Positions 26,375-35,507 of a DNA stretch of 64,000 nt are shown here, piece after piece. The stretch covers positions 131,823-195,822 of the forward strand of contig DBMI01000115.1 in the NCBI GenBank assembly GCA_002298165.1, in the 5' to 3' direction. Position 1 is the stretch's first letter. Every line of letters starts with the position of its first letter. The stretch is from Desulfarculales bacterium UBA702. GTDB taxonomy: Bacteria; Desulfobacterota; Syntrophobacteria; Syntrophobacterales; Syntrophobacteraceae. The position numbers and the translations under genes were made by a program. The notes under the pieces were generated by a model. It was given only the letters and a program-made list of their open reading frames with translations. It searched no databases and had not been told where the DNA came from.

Positions 26375-29300
26375 ATGACACATTCCACGCCTCAAATACA
26401 TAGCCCTGAGACTCCGGGGCACCAACCGATTCCAGCAATTTCCTATCCAGGCGAGCTGCCGATAACTGAATGGCGCAACCAGATTATAGCGGCTATCTGG
26501 GAAAACCAGGTGCTTGTAATTACGGGCGAAACCGGATCCGGCAAGAGCACCCAGATCCCGAAGTTCTGCATCGAGGCGGGAAGAGGCCAGAATGGTATGA
26601 TCGGCATCACTCAACCGCGACGGATTGCCGCCATCACTCTTGCAGCTCGGGTATCCGAAGAACTGGGGCCGCAGGGTTCAAGGATTGTCGGGCACAAGAT
26701 ACGATTCCAGGACCGCACGGCCCGCAGCACTCGAATCAAGTTCATGACTGACGGCATTCTGCTTGCCGAAGCCCAGAAAGACAGGCTTTTCAGGGCATAC
26801 GATACGATAATCGTTGACGAAGCGCACGAGCGCACCCTGAACATAGATTTTCTGCTCGGAATTCTCCACCGCACCCTTCCCAGGCGACCCGATCTGAAGG
26901 TCATTATCACTTCGGCCACCATTGATCCGGAAAAATTTTCGACTGCCTTCGGAGGCGCTCCGATAATCGAGGTTTCCGGGAGGACCTACCCGGTCGATGT
27001 CTGGTACCGGCCAATCGTCACGTCAGAAGAAGATGCCGAGGATATAACCTATGTTGACCAGGCGGTTTCAGCTGTTGCAGCGCTGAAAACCGGTGCTGGA
27101 AAGCGCGGCGACATACTGATTTTCATGCCGACGGAGATTGATATCAGGGAGACCGCCCAGAGGCTCGATGAAAAACGATATCTAAATACGCTGGTGCTCC
27201 CGCTTTTTGGAAGAATGGCAGCGAGCGACCAGCAGAAGATTTTCACGCCTGCCAGCGAGGACAAGATCGTTGTTGCGACAAATGTTGCGGAGACCTCGAT
27301 CACGATTCCCCGCATAAAATTCGTGATCGATACGGGTCTGGCAAGGATAGCCCGCTACAATGCACGATCGAGAACCCGCAGCCTTCCAATCGATCCAATC
27401 TCGCAGGCTTCGGCCGATCAGAGAAAGGGCAGATGCGGGCGTGTCGAAGCCGGCATCTGCATACGGCTTTATTCGGAATCCGACTACATTGTCCGTCCGC
27501 TTTATACGCCGCCCGAGATCCAGAGGTCGAACCTTGCCGAGGTCATTTTAAGGATGCTCTACCTTCGGCTCGGCAGGGTCCAGGATTTTCCTTTCCTTGA
27601 TCCGCCCTCCCCGGCCGCAATAAAGGACGGCTTCGGGGTGCTCCGGGAACTCGGAGCGGTGGACGAACACCACCACCTGAGCCAGATCGGCAAAACGATG
27701 GCCAGGCTGCCGCTTGATCCCCGTATTTCCAGGATGCTTATTGAAGCAAGGCACGAAAAAGCGCTCCGGGAACTCGAAATCCTTGCCGCGGCTCTAAGTG
27801 TCCAAGACCCAAGAGAGCGGCCGCTTGACCAGGAAGCACAGGCCGATCAGGCCCATGCCAGATTCCGTGACCCCAGGTCGGATTTTGTAACCCTGCTGAA
27901 GATCTGGCAGTCATGCTGGGGCGAATTGTTCAAGGCTGAGGACGGAACTTCCAGCCCATCCAGGAGCACCGGCCAGGTTCGAAAGTTCTGCCGCGACAAT
28001 TTTCTCTCCTACCGCCGCGTACGGGAATGGCGTGATGTTTATGAAGAAATCCGGTCTATTCTGGATGAGCTGGGAGATTTCCATGAGAATACCAGCCCTG
28101 CTTCATATGATGCGATTCACCGCTCGATACTTAGCGGCTATTTGAGCCAGGTCGCCGTGCGTAAGGAGAAGAACATCTATACTGCCGCCAAAAACCGGCA
28201 GACGATGATATTTCCGGGCTCAGTTCTCTTCAATCGCGCGGGACAGTGGATAGCCGCATCCGAGTTGGTGCAGACCTCTCGCCTCTTTGCGCGAACAGCG
28301 GCAAATATTGAGCCGGAATGGATCGAGGAACTGGGACGGCATCTTTGCAAATACAGTTGGGCCGAGGCGCACTGGGAAAAGCGGCGCGGCCAGGTAGTCG
28401 CTTTTGAAAAAGCCACACTATACGGGCTCACCGTTGTCGAAAGGCGCAGGGTCAATTTTGGAAGGATCAACCCGGGCGAGGCCAGGGATATTTTCATCCG
28501 CTCGGCGCTGGTTGAGGGAGACCTCCCCGACAGATACCAATTTCTGACGCACAACCGGGAGCTTACCGCAAAAATCGAGGAACTTGAAAGCAGGACCCGC
28601 CGAAGGGACCTCCTGGTAGACGATGAGATCCTTTTCGGTTTCTATGATGCTCGCATCCCCCAGATCTGTGACCTGAGGTCTTTTGACAAGCTAATTAAAG
28701 ACAACGGGGGCGATGATTTCCTGAAGATGAGCGAGAAAAATCTGCTAAGGTCGGAACCTGACTTTGAAGAGCTTGAACAGTTTCCTGACAACTTCGAATA
28801 CAACGGCGCCAGATTGCCTTTGCGCTACGCATTTCATCCCGGCGAAAAAGATGATGGCGTAACCGTAATCATACCGGTTCACGCACTTGCCGGCATCGAG
28901 CAGGAAACATTCGAATGGCTCGTTCCCGGCCTGCTGCCCGAGAAGGTTCTATCACTCATCAAGGGTCTTCCAAAGTCCATCCGCAAGAATTTCGTCCCTG
29001 TAAACGAGACGGCTCGTCGAGTTTGGGAGTCCCTTTCTTACTGCCGGGACAATTTTTACGTTGAACTCAGCCGAAGAGTCCTCGAGCTTACCGGCATTCG
29101 AGTATCCCCAGCCCAATGGGATAGAGCCGTAGTGCCGCCACATCTGCGGATGAGGTTCGAGGTTATCGGACCCGACGGAGAAGTGCTCGCCTCCGGACGT
29201 GAACTCGAAAAACTCAGGCCTTCTTCTGTCGAGCGTCACGACGATAAGCTCTGGTTCGATGCGAGGAGGAAGTGGGAACGTGACTCCGTAGAAGGACATG

Positions 29301-30193
29301 ATTTCGGAGAACTGCCCGAAAGTATCCTATTGGGAACGGATGCTTTTGGAGTACCGCGCATGGCATGGATTGGCCTTAGTGTCGAGCTTGAAAACGTAGC
29401 CGTGCGCCTGTTTGCGGATCAGCGTACCGCGAAGGAATCCACGCAAGCCGGCCTCATGCGCCTCTATAAGAAGGTGTTCTCAAAGGAGCTAAAACAACTC
29501 GCAAAAGACTGGGCTTTTCCGGATCATTTTGCTGCGCAGGTCTTCTTTATGGGAACTCCAAAGCAGGCATCCGCCGCCCTTTATGATTATATTCTGCGCG
29601 AGATATTCGACCTGCATCGGCCTCAAACTCCGGACAGGACCCGATTCTTCCAAACAATGCAAAGGGTCGGGTGCAGCCTGGGAATAATTGGCAGAGAGAT
29701 CGTCAACCAAATCATCGAAGTGGTGCGGGAAAGACACGAAACGGTTTCAGCCTTGGACAGGTATCGCCGCATGGCGGGGATAAACGGCGCGGTTGTCGAA
29801 CGCCTTGATAAAATCTCGGCCGAATTGCAAACCCTGGTGCCCCCTGATTTTTTAAAAAGCCGCCCCGGACGGCAGCTCGCTGCCTTGCCGAGATATCTCA
29901 GGGCGCTCAGGATCAGGGCGGAGCGGGCGTACTCCTCCCCGGAAAAGGACAGGGCCAAGGAGATACTAGCTGAGCCCTACGTTGAAAAACTCAGACAAGT
30001 CGAGGCAGAAATCTCTTCTCATCCTGCAGCCGAGGCTTTTACCTTCCTCAATGAATTTGGGCAGATGATCGAGGAGTTCAAAATCAGCCTTTTCGCTCCC
30101 GAGATAAAAACTCTTTTCCCTATTTCAACAAAACGTATAGAAAAGAAAATCGAGGAATGGACTACGTGGAAACCAACCCGGCCGCAATCCTGA
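26375..30193 (+). CDS. hrpA: ATP-dependent RNA helicase HrpA
   Basis: A 1272-residue DEAH-box helicase of the bacterial HrpA type, thought to remodel mRNA and, in E. coli, to rescue stalled or colliding ribosomes. The helicase core carries GETGSGKSTQIPKF (motif I), TQPRRIAA (Ia), DEAHERTL (II), SAT (III), NVAETSITIP (V) and QRKGRCGR (VI). It continues with the ratchet and OB region and the long HrpA-specific C-terminal half (DUF3418; about residues 640-1260). The length agrees with E. coli HrpA (1300). The next gene overlaps its 3' end by 37 bp. Confidence 0.95.
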   Translation: MTHSTPQIHSPETPGHQPIPAISYPGELPITEWRNQIIAAIWENQVLVITGETGSGKSTQIPKFCIEAGRGQNGMIGITQPRRIAAITLAARVSEELGPQGSRIVGHKIRFQDRTARSTRIKFMTDGILLAEAQKDRLFRAYDTIIVDEAHERTLNIDFLLGILHRTLPRRPDLKVIITSATIDPEKFSTAFGGAPIIEVSGRTYPVDVWYRPIVTSEEDAEDITYVDQAVSAVAALKTGAGKRGDILIFMPTEIDIRETAQRLDEKRYLNTLVLPLFGRMAASDQQKIFTPASEDKIVVATNVAETSITIPRIKFVIDTGLARIARYNARSRTRSLPIDPISQASADQRKGRCGRVEAGICIRLYSESDYIVRPLYTPPEIQRSNLAEVILRMLYLRLGRVQDFPFLDPPSPAAIKDGFGVLRELGAVDEHHHLSQIGKTMARLPLDPRISRMLIEARHEKALRELEILAAALSVQDPRERPLDQEAQADQAHARFRDPRSDFVTLLKIWQSCWGELFKAEDGTSSPSRSTGQVRKFCRDNFLSYRRVREWRDVYEEIRSILDELGDFHENTSPASYDAIHRSILSGYLSQVAVRKEKNIYTAAKNRQTMIFPGSVLFNRAGQWIAASELVQTSRLFARTAANIEPEWIEELGRHLCKYSWAEAHWEKRRGQVVAFEKATLYGLTVVERRRVNFGRINPGEARDIFIRSALVEGDLPDRYQFLTHNRELTAKIEELESRTRRRDLLVDDEILFGFYDARIPQICDLRSFDKLIKDNGGDDFLKMSEKNLLRSEPDFEELEQFPDNFEYNGARLPLRYAFHPGEKDDGVTVIIPVHALAGIEQETFEWLVPGLLPEKVLSLIKGLPKSIRKNFVPVNETARRVWESLSYCRDNFYVELSRRVLELTGIRVSPAQWDRAVVPPHLRMRFEVIGPDGEVLASGRELEKLRPSSVERHDDKLWFDARRKWERDSVEGHDFGELPESILLGTDAFGVPRMAWIGLSVELENVAVRLFADQRTAKESTQAGLMRLYKKVFSKELKQLAKDWAFPDHFAAQVFFMGTPKQASAALYDYILREIFDLHRPQTPDRTRFFQTMQRVGCSLGIIGREIVNQIIEVVRERHETVSALDRYRRMAGINGAVVERLDKISAELQTLVPPDFLKSRPGRQLAALPRYLRALRIRAERAYSSPEKDRAKEILAEPYVEKLRQVEAEISSHPAAEAFTFLNEFGQMIEEFKISLFAPEIKTLFPISTKRIEKKIEEWTTWKPTRPQS

Positions 30194-31059
30194 GATCTTT
30201 GAGCGACCCGCTGGAAATGCGAAAGCATGTGATTCGGGCACTCTCCTCGCAGTGCGGCCTGAGCAGCCTCTTTCGAAGCGAAGACTTTAATCTTGGCGTG
30301 CACACGTCGAGTGTCCTTCTGCTGCTGGGTGAGCAGGTGAGCGCTGATGGCGGAGCACCCGAATTTTGCATTACTCTTAACAAGCGCTCGAAACAGGTTA
30401 AACAGCCCGGAGATATTTGCTGCCCCGGGGGCGGCATAGAACTCCGAACCGACACCTGGCTATCGAAGTTTCTTGCCCTGCCCGGCCTTCCTCTCTCAAA
30501 ATGGCCGTGTTGGACGCATATCAGGAAAGTACGTCCCGACGAGGCCCGTGTCCTTTCAATCCTCCTTGCCACCGGAATTCGCGAGAGCTGGGAGGAAATG
30601 CATCTAAACCCTTTCGGCCTGACATTTCTCGGTCCTCTGACTTCTCAATGCCTTATCCTCTACCGCAGGGTCATACACCCGATGGTCGCCTGGGTGTCCA
30701 GGCAGCAGAAATATACCCTTAGCTGGGAAGTCGAACGAATTGTGACAATTCCCCTGAGGGAGCTTCTAAATCCCTATAAATACGCCGTCTACAGGGTTTA
30801 CGTCCCGCCCGGCATGGAATGGCGCTTCAGAGGAAAGACGGTGGATTTCCCTTGCTACATACATACTCACGAAGGTCGGGCAGATCTGCTATGGGGCGCA
30901 ACCTTCAGGATAGTCACACTTTTCCTGGAATTGGCCTTTGGCTTTGTCCTTCCGGACCCTTCGAAACTGCCTCTTGCCCCGGCAAGCCTTTCGGAGGATT
31001 ATGTAAACGGCGGCGATCAATCCGAGTACAGGGGCATCATCAAATCAGCCCATCAGTGA
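30157..31059 (+). CDS. NUDIX hydrolase with an interrupted Nudix box
   Basis: A 300-residue CoA-pyrophosphatase-like NUDIX protein. KRSKQVKQPGDICCPGGGIE is the strand and start of the Nudix box. A segment of about 40 residues (DTWLSKFLALPGLPLSKW onward) is inserted before its catalytic half ATGIRESWEEMHLNP, which keeps RExxEE for metal binding but has His where Gly is normal. The 5' end overlaps hrpA by 37 bp, implying coupled translation. Its substrate may be a CoA or nucleotide diphosphate; activity should not be assumed given the altered box. Confidence 0.75.
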   Translation: MDYVETNPAAILRSLSDPLEMRKHVIRALSSQCGLSSLFRSEDFNLGVHTSSVLLLLGEQVSADGGAPEFCITLNKRSKQVKQPGDICCPGGGIELRTDTWLSKFLALPGLPLSKWPCWTHIRKVRPDEARVLSILLATGIRESWEEMHLNPFGLTFLGPLTSQCLILYRRVIHPMVAWVSRQQKYTLSWEVERIVTIPLRELLNPYKYAVYRVYVPPGMEWRFRGKTVDFPCYIHTHEGRADLLWGATFRIVTLFLELAFGFVLPDPSKLPLAPASLSEDYVNGGDQSEYRGIIKSAHQ

Positions 31060-31083
31060 AATTGAGGAGTTGGAAGAATCGTA

Positions 31084-31470
31084 ATGGCAAAGAAAACAAC
31101 AGAGGGCGATGTAGTTCTTGTATATATGGACAATGCTCCGGCCTTTTTTGCCAGGGTGGAACAGATAACCCCTGACATAAAACCCGATTGGTTCCACATA
31201 AGACTTTTGGTACTCCAGGCCCCACTGCTCCTGGTGACATGGATTCTTCGCGAAGGGTACTTTAACGGCGATGAGTTCACCATGGGCGGCCACCCAATGC
31301 GAATAGAGCAAGTGGTAGCGCCCACTGAAGAGCAGCTGGCCTCCGAAGAAGATGTGGATCGTCAGAAAATGGAGAAGAAGGAACCACCAAAACCAACCTT
31401 GGTCGAGCCCAAAAAAGAGAGCAACGTGATTTCCATGATCGACCGACGGAAAAAGGACCAGGAGTCTTAG
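31084..31470 (+). CDS. Small conserved-looking hypothetical protein (128 aa)
   Basis: An unrecognised cytoplasmic protein. The first 80 residues look like a small beta-barrel: TEGDVVLVYMDNAPAFFARV, then PDWFHIRLLVLQAPL, VTWILREGYFNGDEFTMGG. A charged, Pro/Glu/Lys-rich disordered tail ends ISMIDRRKKDQES. The beginning resembles domains that bind nucleic acid or carry a catalytic partner, but I cannot name it. It lies 24 bp after the NUDIX gene and 6 bp before glgA with GGAGTTGGAAG upstream, so it is part of the same operon. Confidence 0.65.
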   Translation: MAKKTTEGDVVLVYMDNAPAFFARVEQITPDIKPDWFHIRLLVLQAPLLLVTWILREGYFNGDEFTMGGHPMRIEQVVAPTEEQLASEEDVDRQKMEKKEPPKPTLVEPKKESNVISMIDRRKKDQES

Positions 31471-31476
31471 CCGGAC

Positions 31477-32964
31477 ATGAAGATTCTCTTTTGCGCCTCT
31501 GAAGTTTCACCCTTTGCCAAAACCGGCGGCCTTGCCGATGTGGCCGGCTCACTTCCTGGCTCTCTTCAGAAGTTGGGATGCGATGTGAGAATTTTCATGC
31601 CGCTCTACAGGGGTGTGCGAAACGCCGCGGGCTCGATCGAGTTGCTCGCCGGAGATATTATCGTGCCGGTAGGCGTTCACGACTACCACGTACACATCTG
31701 GGAAGGCCGGACCGAGACGGGTATTCCCATCTATTTCCTTGAAAAAGAGGAGTTCTACGACCGCTCGTATCTCTATGGAAGTCCGGTTCGGGGCGATTAC
31801 GAAGATAACCCGGAAAGATTTATCGTCTTCAGCAGGGCAGTACGCCAGCTCTGCCTCGCACTCGACTGGTATCCCTCGACCTTTCACCTACACGACTGGC
31901 AAACAGGCCTTATTGCCGCTTATTTTCAGTTGAACTGGCGCTACGACTCCAATTTTTTGCGATCCGGCACTGTTTTCACCATCCACAATATTGCATACCA
32001 GGGACTCTTCCCCCCTGAGATTTTCGGTCTGACGCAGCTTCCACCTTCCGCTTTTTCCATTGCGGGAATGGAATTTTGGGGGCAGTGCAGTTTCCTGAAA
32101 GCCGGGCTGGTTTACAGCGACTTCCTGACGACCGTCAGCCCAAGGTACAGCAGGGAAATACAGACTCCCGAATTCGGCTTTGGGCTGGAAGGACTCCTCA
32201 AGGAGCGACGCGAAAGCCTTGCCGGCATTCTTAACGGCATTGATACGAATGTGTGGAATCCCGAAACCGACCCCCTCATTCCGGCGAATTACAGCTCGGA
32301 GGACCTTTCCGGCAAAAAGATGTGCAAGTCGGTTCTCTGCAAGGAATTGAACTTTCCGCCCGATAGCCTTGACCTTCCTCTTCTCGGGATGATCGGCAGG
32401 CTGGCCACGCAGAAGGGCTTCGATTTGCTGGAAAAAATCCTGCCCGACCTTATGAAACTGCCTGTAAATCTTGTAATTCTCGGAACGGGAGACTCTTCAA
32501 TCGAGGAAAATCTGAAAGAGACGGCCCTTCTTTTTCCGGATAAGCTGAAGGTCCTCTTTGAGTTCGATGAAAAGCTAGCACACCTCATAGAGGCCGGCGC
32601 CGATATCTTCTTGATGCCGTCGCGCTATGAACCCTGCGGCCTTAACCAGATGTACAGCCTGCGCTACGCCACGATCCCCGTCGTGCATGCGACCGGCGGC
32701 CTGGACGACTCGGTTATCGATGTTCTAAAAGAACCGGATTCCGGAACGGGTTTCAAGTTCTACAAATACGAGCCGCAGTCTTTTCTCGATTCGGTGAAAT
32801 CAGCCATTCAAATGTTTAACAACAAAGAAATCTGGATGGAAATCCAGATGAGGGCCATGGCCCAGGATTTCTCGTGGGACCGCTCGGCGCGCGAATACAT
32901 CAAGGTCTATGAAAAAGCCTCCAGCAGGAAAAGGATAGGCATCCCGCGGAGGACGGATTTATAA
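31477..32964 (+). CDS. glgA: Glycogen synthase (ADP-glucose type)
   Basis: A 495-residue GT5 glycosyltransferase that extends alpha-1,4-glucan chains from ADP-glucose. The N-terminal KTGGLADVAGSLP is the ADP-glucose-binding loop (Lys15). Other motifs are FHLHDWQTGLIAAY, FTIHNIAYQGLFP, TTVSPRYSREIQTPEFG, GILNGIDTNVWNP, MIGRLATQKGFDLL and the catalytic-Glu region MPSRYEPCGLNQMYSLRYAT. Length and order match GlgA. It is the last gene of the hrpA-NUDIX-hypothetical-glgA run and is convergent with selD across a repeat-rich gap. No other glycogen gene is in the window. Confidence 0.95.
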   Translation: MKILFCASEVSPFAKTGGLADVAGSLPGSLQKLGCDVRIFMPLYRGVRNAAGSIELLAGDIIVPVGVHDYHVHIWEGRTETGIPIYFLEKEEFYDRSYLYGSPVRGDYEDNPERFIVFSRAVRQLCLALDWYPSTFHLHDWQTGLIAAYFQLNWRYDSNFLRSGTVFTIHNIAYQGLFPPEIFGLTQLPPSAFSIAGMEFWGQCSFLKAGLVYSDFLTTVSPRYSREIQTPEFGFGLEGLLKERRESLAGILNGIDTNVWNPETDPLIPANYSSEDLSGKKMCKSVLCKELNFPPDSLDLPLLGMIGRLATQKGFDLLEKILPDLMKLPVNLVILGTGDSSIEENLKETALLFPDKLKVLFEFDEKLAHLIEAGADIFLMPSRYEPCGLNQMYSLRYATIPVVHATGGLDDSVIDVLKEPDSGTGFKFYKYEPQSFLDSVKSAIQMFNNKEIWMEIQMRAMAQDFSWDRSAREYIKVYEKASSRKRIGIPRRTDL

Positions 32965-33002
32965 GCGGTTGCGGGTTGCGGGTTTTGTAGGTTACACCGG
33001 TT

Positions 33003-33086
33003 GTGGCGTGGTCTCCCGACCGCGCCACGGTCTCGACCGAAGGGTCTCCATCTCCTCGACCGAAGGGTCTCCTGGGTCGGGAGACC
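33003..33086. repeat. Palindromic GGTCTC-rich repeat cluster between glgA and selD
   Basis: GTGGCG (33003-33008) pairs with CGCCAC (33023-33028) around the inner unit GGTCTCCCGACC (33010-33021). That inner unit also pairs with GGTCGGGAGACC at 33075-33086. Between them, CTCGACCGAAGGGTCTCC occurs twice exactly (33032-33049 and 33055-33072). The cluster lies between the convergent ends of glgA and selD, a usual place for REP-like or terminator hairpins. Only two direct copies exist, so it is not a CRISPR. Confidence 0.65.
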
Positions 33087-33103
33087 TTGCCGTAACGGCC
33101 GTT

Positions 33104-34150
33104 TTAAATCAATTCTATAAAACCCTGGCTTGGGCCTTCGACAGTACCAATCATCGCGGCGTACTTTACTCCGCTGTTTCTCAGCTCCCTTACCAATTTC
33201 TCTGCCGATTCCGATGGCACCGATGCAAAGAGCCCTCCCGAGGTCTGGGCATCGGCAAGGATGTCGAGCATCACGGGGTCCACGGACTCGGCCTTTTGCA
33301 CTTTGTCTGCGCAGAAATTGCGGTTGGCATAGCTGCCGCCGGGCACCATGCCAAGGGAGGCGAGCGCTGAAATTCCGGGAATTATCGGAATGCTTTGCAC
33401 ATCAAGTCTAAGTGTGACTTTGCTGCCTATGGCCATCTCGAGGCCGTGACCCAGCAGGCCGAATCCTGTTACATCCGTGCAGCCGTGCACGATATGGCGC
33501 ATAAGGACCTCGGCGGCACTCCGGTTAAGCTCCGCCATGATCTCTGTCCCCAGCTTCGCGGCATCCCCGGTAGCCGTGCCCTTTTTTATGGCAGTTGCAA
33601 GGATTCCGGTCCCAAGCGGCTTGGTCAAAATGAGACTGTCGCCGGGACGCGCTCCGGAATTAAGCCAAATACGTCTCGGGTGAGCGAAACCGGTGACCGA
33701 GAGCCCGTATTTCAGCTCCATATCATCGACACTGTGACCTCCAACCAATGCCACCCCGGCTTCGTGTATTTTTTCAATCCCGCCGGCAAGAATGGCACGC
33801 AGGATGTTCTTGTCCATCTGTTTTATCGGGAAACAGGCGATATTCATGGCGGTGACCGGGCGCCCCCCCATGGCATAGACGTCGCTCAGAGCGTTTGCGG
33901 CGGCAATGCGCCCGAAATCGAAGGGGTCGTTTACTATCGGGGTGAAGAAATCGACCGTCTGTATGAGCGCCAGTTCGTCCGATACCTTGTACACACCGGC
34001 ATCCTCGGACAACTCACGCCCCGCAATCAGATTCACGTCGGTCTCCGGCGGGAGCCCGAGCAGTAATTCAGCCAGGTCCCCTGGACTGATTTTGGAAGCT
34101 CAGCCGGCCGAACGGGCTGCTTTTGAAAGCTCTATTGGTTTTTTTTCCAT
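33104..34150 (-). CDS. selD: Selenide, water dikinase (selenophosphate synthetase), selenocysteine-containing
   Basis: SelD makes selenophosphate from selenide and ATP, the selenium donor for Sec-tRNA. An ordinary reading begins only at a Met codon at 34036 and would lose the catalytic N-terminus. Reading TGA at 34102-34100 as selenocysteine extends the gene to an ATG at 34150: MEKKPIELSKAARSAG, then U17, then ASKISPGDLAELL. U17 and Lys20 fall exactly at the catalytic Cys17 and Lys20 of E. coli SelD. Later motifs include TVDFFTPIVNDPFDFGRIAAAN, MGGRPVTAMNI, ALVGGHSVDD and TDVTGFGLLGHG. The full protein is 348 residues, the family's usual length. A SECIS-like hairpin follows the TGA. No selA, selB or selC lies in the window. 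Confidence 0.92.
34069..34088 (-). promoter_or_regulatory. SECIS-like hairpin of selD
   Basis: Starting 11 bases after the in-frame TGA, the minus strand reads CAG, a bulged T, CCAGG, loop GGA, CCTGG, CTG. This is an 8-bp stem with a single bulged U and G residues in the loop. Position and shape agree with bacterial SECIS elements that recruit SelB. Confidence 0.72.
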
Positions 34151-34214
34151 CGTGGTTTCCTGAATCGAGATATGGCGCAGGCCGGAAAGTCTGCCCCGCC
34201 AATCAGATGAAATT

Positions 34215-34243
34215 GAAAAAGGCGCGCCGCGCGCGCCTTTTTC
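34215..34243 (-). terminator. Terminator after rpoH
   Basis: GAAAAAGGCGCGC and GCGCGCCTTTTTC form a perfect 13-bp GC-rich stem around a three-base centre, with A and T tracts on both sides, so it can act in either direction. It lies 34 bases after the rpoH stop and before selD on the same strand, which separates the two genes transcriptionally. Confidence 0.8.
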
Positions 34244-34276
34244 AGTAATAGACAAAGAACACGGATCGAATCCGCT

Positions 34277-35260
34277 TTAGATCTCTATCATGCTCTCCTG
34301 GAGCAGTTCTATATCGGCTATTTCCTCTTCGAGGTATGCCTTGAGCTTCTTTTTCAACCGGCTTTCGATTTGACGGACCCGCTCGCGGCTTATCCCGAAT
34401 TTGTCGCCGATTTCCTGGAGCGTCATGGGATCTTCGGTAAGGAGGCGTTTATCAAAAATGACTGCCTCCTTGCCCCTGAGCTGTTCCTTGAATAGCATCA
34501 GCTTGTCATGCAGAATCGCCTTGGCTTCCTGGTCTGCTATCTGGTCGTCAACGGGAAGATCGTCGGAGGGCAGGAATGATTTGTGAGTATCTTCGGAATC
34601 TTCCTTCAAGGGGCTGTCCAGGGAGATTTCCCAACTGTTTAGCCTCTGGTCCATCTCGACGATCTCGGATTCCTTCACGTCAAGCCTGTGGCTTAGCAGT
34701 TTGGCGGAAGCTTCGATGCCCTGGGCTTCCAGCCGCTCCTTTTCCTTGCGAAGGTTGAAGAACAGCTTTCGTTGGGCCTGGGTGGTGCCGATCTTTACCA
34801 GCTTCCAGTTGTCCATTATGAACTTGATTATGTAAGCTTTGATCCAAAACGAGGCATAGTAGGAGAATTTATATCCCCTGTATGGATCGAATTTTTTCAC
34901 CGCCTGCATGAGCCCGACGTTTCCCTCCTGAATCAGGTCCATCAGGTTTTGCATCCAGTAGCGCTGAAAATCCATTGCGATTTTTACGACCAGCCTCAGG
35001 TTGGCTGTTATCAATTTGTAGGCAGACTCGACATCTCCCTTTTCCCGATAGCGGATCGCCAAGTCCATTTCTTCTTCCCTGCTGAGAAGCGGGTACCGCT
35101 TTATCTCATCAAGGTAGAGGCGAAAAGGATCGAACGAAACGGGTTGATGCCCGTTATGCACGGCGGTGCCCTCCGGCTTTTTGGCTTTGGCTTCTTTGGC
35201 TTCGGCCGAAGATTCACGGGCGACATTCGAAACATTTTTTAATTTTGCATTTTTAAGCAT
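34277..35260 (-). CDS. rpoH: RNA polymerase heat-shock sigma factor (RpoH/sigma-32 family)
   Basis: A 327-residue group-3-like sigma factor. Region 1.2/2 shows FRLYLDEIKRYPLLSREEEM, then the core-binding NLMDLIQEGNVGLMQAVKKF and YRGYKFSYYASFWIKAYI. The RpoH box IGTTQAQRKLFFNLRKEK is diagnostic of sigma-32 relatives. Region 4 ends in the helix-turn-helix TLQEIGDKFGISRERVRQIES. A Lys/Ala-rich N-terminal extension of about 40 residues is longer than in E. coli. Likely role: heat-shock and envelope-stress promoters. It is monocistronic, with a strong terminator downstream. Confidence 0.9.
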   Translation of the reverse strand: MLKNAKLKNVSNVARESSAEAKEAKAKKPEGTAVHNGHQPVSFDPFRLYLDEIKRYPLLSREEEMDLAIRYREKGDVESAYKLITANLRLVVKIAMDFQRYWMQNLMDLIQEGNVGLMQAVKKFDPYRGYKFSYYASFWIKAYIIKFIMDNWKLVKIGTTQAQRKLFFNLRKEKERLEAQGIEASAKLLSHRLDVKESEIVEMDQRLNSWEISLDSPLKEDSEDTHKSFLPSDDLPVDDQIADQEAKAILHDKLMLFKEQLRGKEAVIFDKRLLTEDPMTLQEIGDKFGISRERVRQIESRLKKKLKAYLEEEIADIELLQESMIEI

Positions 35261-35507
35261 TTAGATAGAATCCCGTGTAAATGGCAACAATGTCCCTGCC
35301 GGGAAAATCCCAGCCTAGAGCGGCATTGAGCATATTCATAGCATATTAGTACACGCATAAGGACAAAACAAGCTGCAAACACAAGAACAAGGAAGGTTGC
35401 GAAAACGGACAGCGGATTTTCCGCGGGAACCCTTGATTTTCAAACATGCTTTTATTATAAGTGCCATCTGAATAAATGAGAAGGGACCAGTGGCCACATA
35501 ATCAAAC

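Noticed and set aside
33032..33072. CRISPR-like direct repeats
   Set aside because: Only two 18-base copies 23 bases apart, embedded in hairpins, with no spacers of regular length and no cas genes.
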